Assembly: GCA_013821425.1 (NCBI GenBank)
Contig: JACDGV010000001.1
Coordinates: 248,001-312,000 of the forward strand
Direction of reading: 5' to 3'
DNA length: 64,000 nt
DNA from: Nitrosospira sp.
GTDB taxonomy: Bacteria > Pseudomonadota > Gammaproteobacteria > Burkholderiales > Nitrosomonadaceae
The translations under genes were made by a program, and so were the position numbers. This document shows positions 41,265-52,287 of the stretch, piece by piece; within the stretch, counting starts at the first letter, position 1, and the number at the start of each line of letters is the position of its first letter. A model generated the notes under the pieces. The model saw only the letters and a list, made by a program, of their open reading frames with translations, was not told the DNA's origin and did not search any database.

Positions 41265-41295
41265 TTGAGGCGAGGCCTGGCAAAAATGATATAAT
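41265..41295 (+). promoter_or_regulatory. Candidate extended -10 promoter of the rpsB operon
   Basis: The extended -10 element TGATATAAT lies at 41287-41295. A weak -35 TTGAGG at 41265-41270 is 19 bases from the -10, longer than ideal, which an extended -10 tolerates. Transcription would begin near 41302, leaving an untranslated leader of about 138 bases before rpsB. Confidence 0.65.
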
Positions 41296-41302
41296 CCTAG
41301 GC

Positions 41303-41356
41303 TAATCCGATATCGCGGAAATTCTGTTCTCGTACGTTTTCTGCGATATCGGATTA
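41303..41356 (+). promoter_or_regulatory. rpsB leader inverted repeat
   Basis: A perfect 14-bp inverted repeat: TAATCCGATATCGC (41303-41316) and GCGATATCGGATTA (41343-41356), with a 26-base loop. It begins at about the predicted transcription start, so the nascent leader would fold into a long stem capped by this loop. Ribosomal protein S2 represses its own operon through the leader in several bacteria, so this is a candidate S2-binding or attenuation structure. An alternative is a DNA operator for a dimeric regulator. Confidence 0.6.
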
Positions 41357-41439
41357 AATTCGCATATCCGCCCGATTCAAAGGGTGCTCGCGGCAGAGCG
41401 ACTATGGCGGATAGAGGCTCAACCCTAAAGGAGAAATCA

Positions 41440-42174
41440 ATGTCAGTAACGATGCGGCAAATGCTCGAGGCGGGTGTCCATTTCGGGCATCAGACCCGTT
41501 TCTGGAATCCCAGGATGGCTCAGTATATTTTTGGCCATCGCAACAAGATACACATCATTAATCTCGAAAAGACCATGGCGATGTATCAGGAGGCCATGAA
41601 CTACGTTCGTCAGCTGTCCGCCAACAAAGGCACGATCCTGTTTGTCGGCACCAAGCGTCAGGCGCGCGACATCGTACGCGAGGAAGCGCTGCGGTGCGCC
41701 TCTCCGTACGTGGATCAGCGTTGGCTGGGCGGCATGCTTACCAACTTCAAAACGATAAAGCAATCCGTCAAGCGCCTTCATGACATGGAAACGATGATGC
41801 AGGATGGCACTCTTGACAAGCTTTCCAAGAAAGAAGCCCTGGACATTCAGCGCGAACTGGAAAAACTGAATCGGAGCCTGGGGGGCATCAAGGATATGAA
41901 AGGACTGCCTGATGCCATGTTTGTAATCGATGTCGGTTACCAGAAAGGTGCAATTACGGAGGCTCGCAAACTCGGCATCCCGATTGTCGGAGTTGTGGAC
42001 ACCAATCACAGCCCCGAAGAGTTGGATTATGTGATTCCCGGTAATGACGATTCCAGCCAGGCGATACGCCTCTATGCTCGCGGCGTAGCGGATGCAATTC
42101 TGGAAGGGCGAAACCAGGCCGTGGAGGAAATCGTAAAAAGCGACCTCGGGGAGATGGCTGAAACGGCGGATTAG
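41440..42174 (+). CDS. rpsB: 30S ribosomal protein S2
   Basis: A 244-residue small-subunit protein. Signatures are [39 protein letters not shown], and [15 protein letters not shown], followed by [18 protein letters not shown] near the C-terminus. The ATG at 41440 has a strong AAAGGAG six bases upstream; an upstream in-frame ATG at 41404 lacks support. It heads the rpsB-tsf-pyrH-frr-uppS-cdsA-dxr cluster. A leader hairpin and an extended -10 promoter precede it. Confidence 0.98.
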   Translation: MSVTMRQMLEAGVHFGHQTRFWNPRMAQYIFGHRNKIHIINLEKTMAMYQEAMNYVRQLSANKGTILFVGTKRQARDIVREEALRCASPYVDQRWLGGMLTNFKTIKQSVKRLHDMETMMQDGTLDKLSKKEALDIQRELEKLNRSLGGIKDMKGLPDAMFVIDVGYQKGAITEARKLGIPIVGVVDTNHSPEELDYVIPGNDDSSQAIRLYARGVADAILEGRNQAVEEIVKSDLGEMAETAD

Positions 42175-42180
42175 GACGTG

Positions 42181-42200
42181 CCCGCCGGCGCGCTGGCGGG
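42181..42200 (+). terminator. rpsB-tsf attenuator-type hairpin
   Basis: CCCGCCGG-CGCG-CTGGCGGG forms an eight-pair stem (one G-T) with a four-base loop, seven bases after the rpsB stop. No T-run follows. A similar partial terminator in E. coli adjusts the tsf to rpsB ratio; that role is inferred here. Confidence 0.45.
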
Positions 42201-42277
42201 ATAGCGGAGTCGCGTTTACAGTGATGGCGGCAATATGAGTTGTTGCGGTTTTTTTTCGTATTAAATCTGGAGTGACT

Positions 42278-43186
42278 ATGGCGGATATCACCGCACAAAT
42301 GGTGAAAGAGTTACGTGATACGACCGGCCTGGGGATGATGGAGTGCAAAAAAGCGTTAAACGAAACCGGCGGGGACATGAAGGCAGCGGAGGATCTGCTG
42401 CGAATCAAGAGTGGCGCCAAGGCGATCAAGGCCGCCGGGCGCGTAGCCGCCGAGGGAATGGTGGCTGCGCACATTTCTTCCGGGGGCAAGACCGGCGCAC
42501 TGGTTGAAGTCAACTGTGAAACCGACTTTGTTGCCAGAAACGACGATTTCATTAATTTTGCCCACAACCTTGCACAGCTGGTAACCGAAGCCGATCTCGC
42601 CGATACCGGAGCATTGGCGCACGCGACTTTGCCCGGCGGTGAAAATGTGGATGAGTTCCGGAAAGCGCTGGTAATGAAACTGGGTGAAAATATCAGTGTG
42701 CGCCGTTTTGCCCGCTGTGTTGCCCAAGGGCGTCTTTCTTCCTATTTGCACGGGGCAAAAATCGGCGTAATGATCGATTACTCAGGGGGTGACGAGATCC
42801 TCGGCAAAGACCTGGCCATGCATATCGCGGCCAGTAAGCCGATCTGCGTTTCAAGCGAACAGGTGTCCTCCGAACTGCTGGCGCGGGAACGGCTGATCTA
42901 TGCCGCTCAGGCAGAGGAAAGCGGCAAGCCTGCTGATATCGTTGCAAGGATGGTGGATGGACGTATCGCGAAATATCTGGCTGAAGTAACGCTTCTCGGT
43001 CAACCTTTCGTCAAGAATCCGGATCAGACCGTGGAGAAGTTGCTTGCATCAAAGTCTGCCAAAGTCAACGGCTTTACCTTGTTTATCGTGGGGGAGGGCA
43101 TGGCAAAGAAAACTGGCGATTTTGCAGCTGAAGTCATGGCGCAAGTGAACCAGGCGAAGGAAGACAAAGCCTCGCAGCCAGACTGA
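42278..43186 (+). CDS. tsf: Translation elongation factor Ts
   Basis: A 302-residue nucleotide exchange factor for EF-Tu. The N-terminal UBA-like domain is [26 protein letters not shown]. The core contains [18 protein letters not shown], the signature that contacts EF-Tu. The ATG at 42278 starts the conserved MADITAQ sequence; the GTG six bases earlier is less likely. Follows rpsB as in nearly all bacteria; pyrH begins 6 bases after it. Confidence 0.98.
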   Translation: MADITAQMVKELRDTTGLGMMECKKALNETGGDMKAAEDLLRIKSGAKAIKAAGRVAAEGMVAAHISSGGKTGALVEVNCETDFVARNDDFINFAHNLAQLVTEADLADTGALAHATLPGGENVDEFRKALVMKLGENISVRRFARCVAQGRLSSYLHGAKIGVMIDYSGGDEILGKDLAMHIAASKPICVSSEQVSSELLARERLIYAAQAEESGKPADIVARMVDGRIAKYLAEVTLLGQPFVKNPDQTVEKLLASKSAKVNGFTLFIVGEGMAKKTGDFAAEVMAQVNQAKEDKASQPD

Positions 43187-43192
43187 AAACCC

Positions 43193-43915
43193 ATGACGAA
43201 CACAGCTTATAAGCGTATTCTGCTTAAGCTATCCGGCGAGGCCCTGATGGGTGACGACAGCTATGGCATCAATCGTGTCATAATTGAACGGATTGTCTCC
43301 GAGATTGCCGAGGTGAACGCGCTGGGCGTACAGGTGGCGGTGGTAATCGGCGGGGGCAACATTTTCCGGGGAATGACATCTGCCGCTGACGGCATGGATC
43401 GCGCCACGGCGGACTACATGGGCATGCTGGCAACGGTCATGAATGCTCTTGCGCTCCAGGATGCCATGCGCCGCGGTGGATTGGTCAGCAGGGTGCAATC
43501 AGCGCTGCGTATTGATCAAGTTGTGGAGCCCTATATTCGCGGTAAAGCAATTCGCTATCTGGAGGCGGGTAAAGTGGTGATCTTCGCTGCGGGCACCGGC
43601 AATCCTTTTTTCACTACCGATACGGCCGCGGCTTTGCGCGGCATGGAAATGAACGTGGATATCGTGCTTAAGGCCACCAAGGTGGATGGCGTTTATACCA
43701 CTGATCCGAAGACGAACCCCGGGGCGGTACGCTACCATAAACTATCATTCGACGAGGCTATTTCCCAGAATCTCAAGGTCATGGACGCCACCGCGCTGAC
43801 CCTGTGCCGCGACCAGAAGCTGCCGCTCAATGTGTTCAGCATCTTCAAGGCGGGAGCGTTAAAACGGGTTGTGATGGGCGAGGATGAAGGAACGCTCGTA
43901 GAGGTTGAGGATTAG
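43193..43915 (+). CDS. pyrH: Uridylate kinase
   Basis: A 240-residue hexameric UMP kinase of the amino-acid kinase fold producing UDP. Motifs are [25 protein letters not shown] and the UMP-binding [18 protein letters not shown], then [18 protein letters not shown] and [17 protein letters not shown] feedback inhibition is usual for the family. It begins 6 bases after tsf. Confidence 0.98.
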   Translation: MTNTAYKRILLKLSGEALMGDDSYGINRVIIERIVSEIAEVNALGVQVAVVIGGGNIFRGMTSAADGMDRATADYMGMLATVMNALALQDAMRRGGLVSRVQSALRIDQVVEPYIRGKAIRYLEAGKVVIFAAGTGNPFFTTDTAAALRGMEMNVDIVLKATKVDGVYTTDPKTNPGAVRYHKLSFDEAISQNLKVMDATALTLCRDQKLPLNVFSIFKAGALKRVVMGEDEGTLVEVED

Positions 43916-44025
43916 TAGTATTAAATGGTATTAATTATTACTGCATCGCCATGTTGACCTGTCCCGCGGGTTTAATCCGGTTGACGGGCTATTTGCCATT
44001 CCCGCTATCTTCGTAGTCGACAATC

Positions 44026-44583
44026 ATGATCGCTGATATCAAGAAATCCGCCGAACACAAAATGCAGAAGAGCCTGGAGTCTTTAAAACTGGACTTGGGC
44101 AAAGTGCGAACCGGCCGGGCTCATACCGGACTACTGGACCATATTACGGTCGATTATTACGGGACGCCCACCCCCATTCATCAAGTGGCCAATATCAATC
44201 TCGCGGATGCACGTACTATTACCGTCGCCCCATGGGAAAAGAAGATGTTTGGCGCGATCGAAAAAGCGATCCGGAATTCCGACCTGGGGTTGAACCCTGT
44301 CACTGTCGGCGAGTTGATTCGGGTCCCCATGCCGGCACTCACCGAGGAACGACGCCGTGATCTCACCAAAGTGGTCAAGCATGAGGCCGAGAACGCCCGT
44401 GTGGCCATGCGAAACATACGTCGTGACGCCAACGCCCATCTGAAGGATCTGCTCAAGGAAAAAAAGATCGCCGAGGATGAGGAACGCCGGGGGCAGGATG
44501 AAATCCAGAAGCTGACCGACCGCTACATTGTGGAAATAGATAAAACGCTGCAAATCAAGGAAGCCGAGTTGATGGCAATCTGA
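44026..44583 (+). CDS. frr: Ribosome recycling factor
   Basis: A 185-residue tRNA-shaped factor that with EF-G splits post-termination ribosomes. The family hallmarks are [36 protein letters not shown], and [34 protein letters not shown] 110-base gap after pyrH, richer in A/T, separates it slightly from the upstream genes; I see no terminator there. Confidence 0.98.
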   Translation: MIADIKKSAEHKMQKSLESLKLDLGKVRTGRAHTGLLDHITVDYYGTPTPIHQVANINLADARTITVAPWEKKMFGAIEKAIRNSDLGLNPVTVGELIRVPMPALTEERRRDLTKVVKHEAENARVAMRNIRRDANAHLKDLLKEKKIAEDEERRGQDEIQKLTDRYIVEIDKTLQIKEAELMAI

Positions 44584-44693
44584 AGTGCCGCTAACTGTGG
44601 TGGCAAGCAGACCGTCTGCGAAGCGGGAGCTCATGAACTCTTGGATTTGAATTTTTGTATTCCTGAAATCTCCTTAACCCAATCGTATCCTTC

Positions 44694-45500
44694 ATGCCCG
44701 TTATTCCCAGTTTCACGAGCTCTACCCGGGAAATACCCGAATCCGGCATAATTCCCCGCCATATCGCCATCATCATGGATGGTAACGGACGCTGGGCGAA
44801 GAAGCGCTTCATGCCGCGAGTAGCCGGACATAAGCGCGGAGTGGAAACGGTGCGCACGGCCATCAAGGCGTGTATCGAGCGAGGGGTGGAATATCTCACC
44901 TTATTTGCTTTCAGCAGCGAAAATTGGCGCAGACCAACGGATGAAGTCGCCTTCCTGATGCAGCTTTTCATAAACATGCTGGAGCAGGAGCTTAGCAAGC
45001 TGCACGAGAACGGTATTCGATTTAAAGTGATCGGCGATCTATCGAAGTTCGAACCCAAGATAGTCGAGTGTGTTCGTAACGGCGAAGCGCTCACAGCGGA
45101 TAATAGCCGGTTCACTCTTACCATCGCGGCCAATTACGGCGGACGCTGGGACATCATGCAGGCGGTTCGCAAGATGATGGATCAATGTCCGCAATTGGCA
45201 ACGTGTTTCGATGAAAAAGACCTGATGCAGCATTTTGCGTTGAACCATGCTCCCGAACCCGATCTTTTTATCCGGACGGGGGGGGAAAAACGCATCAGTA
45301 ATTTCCTTTTGTGGCAACTGGCGTACACCGAACTGTATTTTACCGATACACTGTGGCCGGATTTCGACGCTCGTGCACTGGATCTCGCCATCCAGTCCTA
45401 TCAGCAACGCGAGCGCCGCTTCGGCCGCACAAGCGAGCAGCTGCAACCAGCCCAATCCGCTCATGGAGAAAGAGAAGCCGCCGTCAAAAGAACGGCGTAA
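44694..45500 (+). CDS. uppS: Isoprenyl transferase (undecaprenyl diphosphate synthase)
   Basis: A 268-residue cis-prenyltransferase making the C55 lipid carrier for peptidoglycan and O-antigen. The catalytic aspartate is in [41 protein letters not shown] and [18 protein letters not shown] are the other conserved blocks. The C-terminus extends slightly beyond the core with a basic tail. It has a 110-base leader after frr. cdsA follows after 48 bases. Confidence 0.97.
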   Translation: MPVIPSFTSSTREIPESGIIPRHIAIIMDGNGRWAKKRFMPRVAGHKRGVETVRTAIKACIERGVEYLTLFAFSSENWRRPTDEVAFLMQLFINMLEQELSKLHENGIRFKVIGDLSKFEPKIVECVRNGEALTADNSRFTLTIAANYGGRWDIMQAVRKMMDQCPQLATCFDEKDLMQHFALNHAPEPDLFIRTGGEKRISNFLLWQLAYTELYFTDTLWPDFDARALDLAIQSYQQRERRFGRTSEQLQPAQSAHGEREAAVKRTA

Positions 45501-45548
45501 TCTTCCACATTTCCCAAACTGCGCTGTTCCTTCTTCACCTTACCAGCC

Positions 45549-46370
45549 ATGCTCAGGGCCCGGATTCTCACTGCTGTTGTCGTGTTATGCCTTTTTTTGG
45601 CGGCAGTGTTTTATTTGTCGGCAATTTTCTGGATGCTGTTGCTGCTTGCCCTGACCGCCGCAGGCTCCTGGGAATGGAGCAGGCTTGCTGGGTTTTCTCT
45701 GAACTATTCCATAGCTTATCTTTTGGTCACCGTATCGCTGGGTGGAGAACTGCTGTTCGTGTTGAGCGGCGCAGTCTCGGCTGATCCGTCTACTACATTG
45801 TTGCTGGGGGTCTATCTTGCGTCAGCGGCATTCTGGATGCTGGGAGCGCCATGGTTCCTGAAGTCGAAACATCCGATCAGGAATGCGGGCCTGCTGGCGT
45901 TGATGGGCTGGCTCGTGTTATTGCCAATATGTCTTGCCCTGTACCAGTTGCGGGCTGTCGATCCCTTTCTCCTGCTGGGGTTCATGGCCACCATCTGGAT
46001 ATCCGATACTGCGGCGTATTTTTCCGGGCGTGCCTGGGGAAAACATAAGCTCGCGCCCGCTATAAGCCCGGGAAAAACCTGGGAGGGCGTTGCAGGAGCG
46101 ATGGGCGCGGTTTTCGTTTATGCGCTCATATGGAGCCATAGCGCCGCCGACGAGACTTTCGCGCGATGGCTCGTGCCGCTGTTGCTTCTACTTGCCATCA
46201 TGGGAATTATCGGCGATCTGTTCGAGTCCTTGATGAAACGCCATGCCGGAGTCAAGGACAGCGGAAATATTTTGCCTGGTCACGGTGGTATACTTGACCG
46301 GATTGATGCGCTTACTCCCAGTTTGCCCTTGGCCGCCTTATTCCTTCTTTTTTTACAGTCTGAATTATGA
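45549..46370 (+). CDS. cdsA: Phosphatidate cytidylyltransferase
   Basis: A 273-residue integral membrane enzyme making CDP-diacylglycerol for all phospholipids. About seven or eight hydrophobic helices are visible. The signature segment [34 protein letters not shown] carries the catalytic acidic residues. The stop codon overlaps the dxr ATG (ATGA), so the two are translationally coupled. Confidence 0.96.
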   Translation: MLRARILTAVVVLCLFLAAVFYLSAIFWMLLLLALTAAGSWEWSRLAGFSLNYSIAYLLVTVSLGGELLFVLSGAVSADPSTTLLLGVYLASAAFWMLGAPWFLKSKHPIRNAGLLALMGWLVLLPICLALYQLRAVDPFLLLGFMATIWISDTAAYFSGRAWGKHKLAPAISPGKTWEGVAGAMGAVFVYALIWSHSAADETFARWLVPLLLLLAIMGIIGDLFESLMKRHAGVKDSGNILPGHGGILDRIDALTPSLPLAALFLLFLQSEL

Positions 46371-47554
46371 AATCTGTTCGTCATATCACCATACTCGGCT
46401 CTACCGGCAGCATTGGTGAAAGCACGCTGGATGTGGTTGCGCGGCACCCGAACCGGTTCCGAGTCGTCGCACTGACCGCCAATAAGGGCGTCAAGAAAAT
46501 GCTCGAGCAATGCCGCCGCTTCCAGCCGCGGTACGCGGTGCTACTGGATGAAGCCAGCGCGGAGCGGCTGCGCGCGGAAATTCTCGGGGCGGGCATCGAG
46601 ACGGAAGTGCTATCCGGCGTCGAGTCACTGGAAAAAGTCGCTTCGCTGCCTGATGTCGACACCGTGATGGCCGCTATTGTGGGTGCCGCCGGAATACGGC
46701 CCACCTTTGCCGCGGCTGGTGCGGGGAAGCAGGTCATGCTCGCAAACAAGGAAACCATGGTAATGGCCGGGCGTATTTTCATGGACGTGGTCAAGGAAAA
46801 TGGCGCTACCCTGCTTCCTATCGATAGCGAACATAACGCCATCTTTCAGGCGCTGCCATACAACTTCGCCGGGGACTTAAAGGCGGCCGGGGTATGCCGT
46901 ATCCTGCTGACCGCATCAGGCGGACCATTCCGGCAAACACCCCTGGGCCTGCTCGAGCAAGTGACGCCAGGACAGGCGTGCGCGCATCCGAATTGGGTGA
47001 TGGGGCGGAAGATTTCAGTCGACTCTGCCACCATGATGAACAAGGGACTGGAAGTAATTGAAGCGCACTGGCTCTTCGAAGCTGCGCCAGAGCAGATACA
47101 AGTCGTTATTCACCCGCAAAGTATCATTCATTCCATGGTGGAATACGTGGACGGTTCGGTGTTGGCACAGCTGGGGAATCCCGATATGCGTACTCCAATT
47201 GCGCATGCGCTGGGATTTCCAGAGCGGATTGAAACGGGTGTGACGCCTCTGGATATGTTTAAAGTAGCCCGGCTGGATTTCGAGGCTCCGGACTTCGATC
47301 GCTTTCCTTGCCTGGGGCTTGCTTACCAGGCTCTGGAGACAGGGGGCAACGCGCCGGCTATCCTTAATGCCGCCAACGAAGTGGCGGTAGAGTCTTTTCT
47401 CAACTGCCAGATGCCGTTTACCGCGATCCCCGCGATGATTGAGGAAGTCATGCACACAACCGGCCGCAAGGATATCGCGACGCTGGATGATGTGCTGGCA
47501 GCCGATCGTATGGCGCGGGAGGCCGCGCATGAGTGGCTGGCGTGTTTAGCGTAA
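46367..47554 (+). CDS. dxr: 1-deoxy-D-xylulose 5-phosphate reductoisomerase
   Basis: A 395-residue NADPH enzyme producing MEP, the first committed step of the non-mevalonate isoprenoid pathway that feeds UppS. The NADPH-binding motif is [27 protein letters not shown] and [15 protein letters not shown] form the substrate and metal site. [28 protein letters not shown] is the family block. It overlaps cdsA by four bases. The gap to rseP is unusually long, see 47555-47989. Confidence 0.97.
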   Translation: MKSVRHITILGSTGSIGESTLDVVARHPNRFRVVALTANKGVKKMLEQCRRFQPRYAVLLDEASAERLRAEILGAGIETEVLSGVESLEKVASLPDVDTVMAAIVGAAGIRPTFAAAGAGKQVMLANKETMVMAGRIFMDVVKENGATLLPIDSEHNAIFQALPYNFAGDLKAAGVCRILLTASGGPFRQTPLGLLEQVTPGQACAHPNWVMGRKISVDSATMMNKGLEVIEAHWLFEAAPEQIQVVIHPQSIIHSMVEYVDGSVLAQLGNPDMRTPIAHALGFPERIETGVTPLDMFKVARLDFEAPDFDRFPCLGLAYQALETGGNAPAILNAANEVAVESFLNCQMPFTAIPAMIEEVMHTTGRKDIATLDDVLAADRMAREAAHEWLACLA

Positions 47555-47989
47555 GGAGCGGAATTTCCCGATTCCGGAACGAGGCAGCAGCACCCGGTGT
47601 TGTGGTCCTTGCAAATGCGGATTTCCGGGATGAGCGCCAAGCAGAACATTGGTCTGGCCGCATATATAAAAGCCTCATGGCTGGATTTTGGAGCAAGATT
47701 TGTTATCCTGGCGCCCAGGCCATCCATTACTGCGCAACGTTTCCCTTGCGGTACAAAGTTCGCGGCGGCAATCGGGGCGAGGAGTGAGGCGGCGGCACTT
47801 GTCCCATACTTCAGGCAAACAGGAATCCCTTTTATTACATCCATTCATATGGGCGCGCTCGTTGCGTGACGCCAGACTGTCCGTACTATCGCTACCATCT
47901 TCCGGCGTTCTTTGTATGTCGAGGAAGCCAGCCTGTTACTTCTCCCGGATACCTGAAAGGCGCCTCGAACGCCGCGAGCGGGTACCGGC
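47555..47989. other. Spacer between dxr and rseP
   Basis: 435 bases where the family arrangement normally has almost none. Several short frames exist, the best being a TTG-started one at 47597-47869 ending SIHMGALVA, but none has a ribosome binding site or recognisable motif. I see no repeats or transposase fragments. It may contain a separate promoter for the rseP-bamA genes. Confidence 0.45.
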
Positions 47990-49357
47990 ATGATGATCTT
48001 TTCCACGATCCTCGCGTTTATTGTCGCCCTGGGCCTGCTTATCGTATTTCATGAATTCGGCCATTACCAGATGGCGCGCTGGTGCGGGGTAAAAGTACTG
48101 CGTTTTTCAATCGGCTTCGGTCGACCATTGCTCAGGAAGCGCTGGGGTAAAGATCAAACAGAATGGGTGATCGCCGCGTTTCCCCTGGGCGGTTATGTCA
48201 GGATGCTTGATGAGCGCGAAGGCCCGGTTGCGCCGCAGGAGTTGGCGCGATCTTTCAATCGCAAGCCCGTTGGCCACCGGTTTGCCATTGTCGCAGCGGG
48301 CCCTATTGCGAATTTTCTGCTTGCAATTTTGTTATATTGGTTCCTGTTCATCCTGGGCGTCAGTGCTTTGAAGCCGGTGGTGGGTCCGGTAGAACCCGCG
48401 ACGCCCGCCGCCTTCGCGGGTTTCGAAAAAGGCGAAACCATTACCGGAATAGGGGCCGAACCGGTCGCCACATGGCAGGACGCCCGCTGGCTGCTGCTAT
48501 CTCAGGCTGTGGACCGGTCGCCTTCCGTCGCGGTAGAAACGGTTGATGCAAGCGGCCAGACCAGCCTGCGTCATCTCGACTTGAGCGGAATTAATGCCGA
48601 TGATCTGGATGGGGATTTTCTGAAGAAAATCGGCTTGAGCAGTTACCAGCCCCCACTGCCACCCGTCATCTCACAAGTCGTGCCGGACAGCGCAGGCAGC
48701 CGCGCGGGCCTTCAGGCCGGGGATGAGATTCTGGCGGTGAACGGCAAAAAAATCCTGTTGTGGGAAGAACTGGTCCAGAAGATCCGGACCAGCCCCGGAG
48801 TCCCGTTAACGTTGGAAATCCTGCGGCAGGATACGCACGTGAGCTTGGTGGTTACTCCCGATATTGTCACCGAGGGCGGAGAAAAAACCGGCAAAATAGG
48901 CATAGGTCCCCACATTGACCATACCGAACTCGAAAAGCTGATGACAGAGGTTAGCTATTCAGCCGGCTCTGCCATGGTCAGGGCGATAAACAAAACCTGG
49001 GAAACCTCGTTATTTACGTTGCGAATGTTAGGAAAGATGGTCACAGGACAAGTATCGTGGAAGAATGTGAGCGGGCCCATCACAATTGCGGACTACGCCG
49101 GCAAGTCGGCTCAAATGGGCATTGCGTCTTATCTCGGTTTTCTCGCCCTCATCAGCATTAGTCTTGGCGTTCTCAACCTGTTGCCCATTCCCATACTGGA
49201 TGGGGGGCATCTGATGTATTATGTAATTGAAATCATAAAGGGCAGCCCGCTTTCCGTTAAAGCCACCGAAATCGGTCAGCAGGTAGGGATGGTGCTGTTA
49301 TTTGCCCTGATGGCTACGGCCATATATAACGATGTTCTCCGGCTTATCCCCAGTTAA
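47990..49357 (+). CDS. rseP: Site-2 intramembrane metalloprotease RseP
   Basis: A 455-residue inner-membrane protease that releases the envelope-stress sigma factor by cutting its anti-sigma partner. The zinc site HEFGH is at residues 21-25 inside the first helix. The second metal ligand is in NLLPIPILDGGHLMYYVIE near the C-terminus. Two PDZ domains lie between (PVEPATPAAFAGFEKGETITGIG and VPDSAGSRAGLQAGDEILAVNG). Two in-frame ATG codons occur at 47990 and 47993. bamA starts 3 bases after its stop, coupling protease and outer-membrane assembly expression. Confidence 0.96.
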   Translation: MMIFSTILAFIVALGLLIVFHEFGHYQMARWCGVKVLRFSIGFGRPLLRKRWGKDQTEWVIAAFPLGGYVRMLDEREGPVAPQELARSFNRKPVGHRFAIVAAGPIANFLLAILLYWFLFILGVSALKPVVGPVEPATPAAFAGFEKGETITGIGAEPVATWQDARWLLLSQAVDRSPSVAVETVDASGQTSLRHLDLSGINADDLDGDFLKKIGLSSYQPPLPPVISQVVPDSAGSRAGLQAGDEILAVNGKKILLWEELVQKIRTSPGVPLTLEILRQDTHVSLVVTPDIVTEGGEKTGKIGIGPHIDHTELEKLMTEVSYSAGSAMVRAINKTWETSLFTLRMLGKMVTGQVSWKNVSGPITIADYAGKSAQMGIASYLGFLALISISLGVLNLLPIPILDGGHLMYYVIEIIKGSPLSVKATEIGQQVGMVLLFALMATAIYNDVLRLIPS

Positions 49358-49360
49358 ATA

Positions 49361-51643
49361 ATGAAAGTCCGTTACCTCGTTGCGCTGGTTTCTTTCATCT
49401 GCGCTTCTGTTGCATCCGCGCGCGAGCCTTTTGTCGTCAAGGACATACGGGTGGACGGCATCCAGCGTACCGAGGCAGGGACCGTGTTCAGCTATCTGCC
49501 GGTGAAGGTGGGCGATACCCTGGACGATGAAAAGGCCGCTGCGGCAATCAAGGCGCTCTATGCCACGGGTTTTTTCAAGGATGTGCGGCTTGAGGCGGAA
49601 GACGGTGTTCTGGTTGTAGTCGTGGAGGAACGCCCCGCAATTGCGCAGATCGACATTATCGGGGCGAAGGAATTCGAGAAGGACAAGCTGAAAGAAGGCT
49701 TGAAACAGGCGGGTTTGGCGGAATCGCGCATCTTCGACCGTTCAATGCTGGAGAGAGCCGAGCAGGAACTCAAGCAGCAGTATATTAGCAGGGGAAAATA
49801 CGCCGTAAAGATTACGACCACCACTACCCCGATGGAACGGAATCGCGTCGGCATCAATTTTACCGTCGACGAAGGTAAAACCGCCAAGATTCGCAAGATT
49901 AATATCGTCGGAAATAAGGCTTTCAAGGAAAAAGAACTGTTGAGTCAGTTCGTGCTGAGGACGCCAGGCTTACTTACCTGGTTCACCAAGGAGGATCAGT
50001 ACTCGAAACAGAAACTTGCAGCCGACCTGGAGTCTTTGCGATCCTATTATCTCAATCGTGGCTATCTGGAATTCAGCATCGAGTCGACTCAGGTGTCCAT
50101 CACGCCCGACATGCAGGATATCTACATCACGGTAAATATATCCGAGGGTGACAAATACACGGTCTCCGAGATCAAGCTCGCCGGTGAATTGCTCGTTCCT
50201 GAAGAGGAATTGCGCAAACTCATAAAAATTGTGCCCGGCGACGTATTCGCACGCGAGCGGCTGACGGAGTCAGTCACGCTGATCACCGACCGGCTGGGCG
50301 ATGACGGATACGCGTTTGCCAATGTCAACGCGTCCCCGCAACTGGATAAGGAAAAGCGACAGGTAGCATTTACGTTCTTTATAGACCCGGGACGGCGAGT
50401 CTATGTACGGCGCATCAACATTACGGGGAATACTCGTACCCGAGACGAGGTAATACGCCGTGAGATGCGGCAATTCGAGGGAGGCTGGTATTCAACCAGC
50501 AAAATTAACCGGTCCCGGCTACGAGTGGATAGACTGAATTTTTTTAATGCTGTGGATGTCCAGACGCCAGCCGTCCCGGGTACGACCGATCAGATCGACG
50601 TGAATGTCGAGGTCAAGGAAAGGCCCACTGGCGCAATCATGTTTGGCGCGGGCTACTCGAATATGGAAGGGCTGATACTGAGCGGGTCCGTCGCTCAGGA
50701 CAACATATTCGGCACCGGAAAGTTTGTCAATCTCATGGTCAATACCGGTAGCGTCAACAAGACCTATTCGTTGTCTTACACAGATCCTTATTTCACTCGA
50801 GATGGCGTAACGGCCGGGTTTGATATTTACAAGCGCGTGCTCAACACGCGGACACTGGTGTCGGTGAATAGCTTTAATACCGACACGACAGGTGCCGGTT
50901 TGCGCATGGGAATTCCGCTCAATGAAAATGACAGCATTCAGACTGGCTTGGGACTGGAGAACACCAAGATCGACCTTGGCGCCAACAGCCCGCAACGCAA
51001 TATCGATTTCGTGGAAAAGTTCGGACGAAGCACCGTGAACATACCGCTAACCCTTAGTTGGCGGCGCGATGGGCGTGATAGCGCGATCTGGACCACTTCG
51101 GGCACCACCCAGCGTGTATTTACCGAAGCGGGTCTGCCGGGCGGCGATCTGACTTATTACAAAGTGAGCTATGACCTCAGGTGGTATTATCCCTTATCGA
51201 ATACCTTTACTCTTATGTTGAACGGGGAAGCAGGATACGGCGACGGGTACGCCGGCAAGGATCTGCCCTTCTTCAAGAACTTCTTCGCTGGAGGGAATAC
51301 CTCGGTTCGAGGCTACAATATCAGTTCGTTAGGTCCGCGTGATAACAATAATAGAACGCTTGGCGGCAACAAACGGTTGGTAGGCAACGTCGAGTTACTG
51401 TTTCCAATGCCGGGAATGAGAAACGACCGTTCAGTACGCTTGAGCACGTTCCTGGATGGCGGCTCGGTCTGGGGTGCCGGCGGAGTGCGTCCGGAGCAGG
51501 AAGGCTTTCGTTATTCCGCAGGCGTGGCTGTCACCTGGGTTTCCCCCATGGGACCGCTTAAAATCAGCGTCGCGCAACCGCTGAATGATAAGCCTGGGGA
51601 CAACTTGCAACGTTTTCAGTTTCAATTCGGGCAGCAGTTCTAA
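49361..51643 (+). CDS. bamA: Outer-membrane protein assembly factor BamA
   Basis: A 760-residue Omp85 protein, the core of the BAM complex that folds outer-membrane barrels including LptD. A signal peptide (ending ASVASA, about 20 residues) leads to five POTRA domains (about 24-420; first one [20 protein letters not shown]). The C-terminal 16-stranded barrel holds the loop-6 VRGYN motif ([10 protein letters not shown]) and ends QFQFGQQF, with the terminal Phe needed for assembly. It lies 3 bases after rseP and 28 bases before skp. Confidence 0.97.
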   Translation: MKVRYLVALVSFICASVASAREPFVVKDIRVDGIQRTEAGTVFSYLPVKVGDTLDDEKAAAAIKALYATGFFKDVRLEAEDGVLVVVVEERPAIAQIDIIGAKEFEKDKLKEGLKQAGLAESRIFDRSMLERAEQELKQQYISRGKYAVKITTTTTPMERNRVGINFTVDEGKTAKIRKINIVGNKAFKEKELLSQFVLRTPGLLTWFTKEDQYSKQKLAADLESLRSYYLNRGYLEFSIESTQVSITPDMQDIYITVNISEGDKYTVSEIKLAGELLVPEEELRKLIKIVPGDVFARERLTESVTLITDRLGDDGYAFANVNASPQLDKEKRQVAFTFFIDPGRRVYVRRINITGNTRTRDEVIRREMRQFEGGWYSTSKINRSRLRVDRLNFFNAVDVQTPAVPGTTDQIDVNVEVKERPTGAIMFGAGYSNMEGLILSGSVAQDNIFGTGKFVNLMVNTGSVNKTYSLSYTDPYFTRDGVTAGFDIYKRVLNTRTLVSVNSFNTDTTGAGLRMGIPLNENDSIQTGLGLENTKIDLGANSPQRNIDFVEKFGRSTVNIPLTLSWRRDGRDSAIWTTSGTTQRVFTEAGLPGGDLTYYKVSYDLRWYYPLSNTFTLMLNGEAGYGDGYAGKDLPFFKNFFAGGNTSVRGYNISSLGPRDNNNRTLGGNKRLVGNVELLFPMPGMRNDRSVRLSTFLDGGSVWGAGGVRPEQEGFRYSAGVAVTWVSPMGPLKISVAQPLNDKPGDNLQRFQFQFGQQF

Positions 51644-51671
51644 ATCAATTGAACAATCTGGAGATTTAATT

Positions 51672-52202
51672 TTGAAGCACGATGCCCTATGGCGAGGCAC
51701 CTTGACGGCTGCGGCATGCATCATTTTTACGTCCGGCTGGGACCCCGGTAATGCGCTTGCGGATGATATCAAGATCGGCGTTGTCGATACCGAGAGAATA
51801 CTGGCTGAGTCAGCGCCTGCGGTAAGGGCTCTGAAAAAGATAGAAAAGGAATTCCTGCCTCGCGACCAGGAAATCAAGAAGATGGCCTTGCAGGCGAAAG
51901 CGCTTCAGGATCTTCTGGAAAAGGAAAATCAGAGCATGCCGGAGGCGGAGCGGCGCGACAAGGAGCGTGAGCTTGCCACCCTCAACCGCGAAATCCAGCG
52001 GGCGCAGCGGCAGATGCGCGAAGACTTGAGCCTGCGGCAGAACGACGAAGTGGCAACACTTCAGTTGACGGCCACCGATGCGATTCAGGTAATTGCGGAA
52101 ACGGAGAAATACGATTTAATACTGCCTTTGCGCGATCTCGTTTACCGCAGCCCGCGGATCGATATTACCGAAAAGGTAATCAGGGCGCTGGCTGACAAGT
52201 AG
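51672..52202 (+). CDS. skp: Periplasmic chaperone Skp/OmpH
   Basis: A 176-residue periplasmic chaperone delivering unfolded outer-membrane proteins to BAM. The signal peptide ends NALA-DD. The mature part begins [20 protein letters not shown], the family start, and continues as a long charged coiled coil (about 55-130) forming the trimer tentacles. The start is TTG at 51672 with GGAG eight bases upstream; an upstream in-frame ATG at 51585 lies inside bamA and lacks a signal. The usual next gene lpxD is missing, fabZ follows after 85 bases. Confidence 0.9.
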   Translation: MKHDALWRGTLTAAACIIFTSGWDPGNALADDIKIGVVDTERILAESAPAVRALKKIEKEFLPRDQEIKKMALQAKALQDLLEKENQSMPEAERRDKERELATLNREIQRAQRQMREDLSLRQNDEVATLQLTATDAIQVIAETEKYDLILPLRDLVYRSPRIDITEKVIRALADK

Positions 52203-52287
52203 CCACCGTTTTTCCCCGATCAACACCTGCGTTGGCGGCGATCGCGCGGTAACGCACCGCGGAATCGCAACAAAAAGGAACGAGACC

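Noticed and set aside
47597-47869. 90-codon frame between dxr and rseP
   Set aside because: TTG start, no ribosome binding site, no recognisable domain or signal; low-information sequence.
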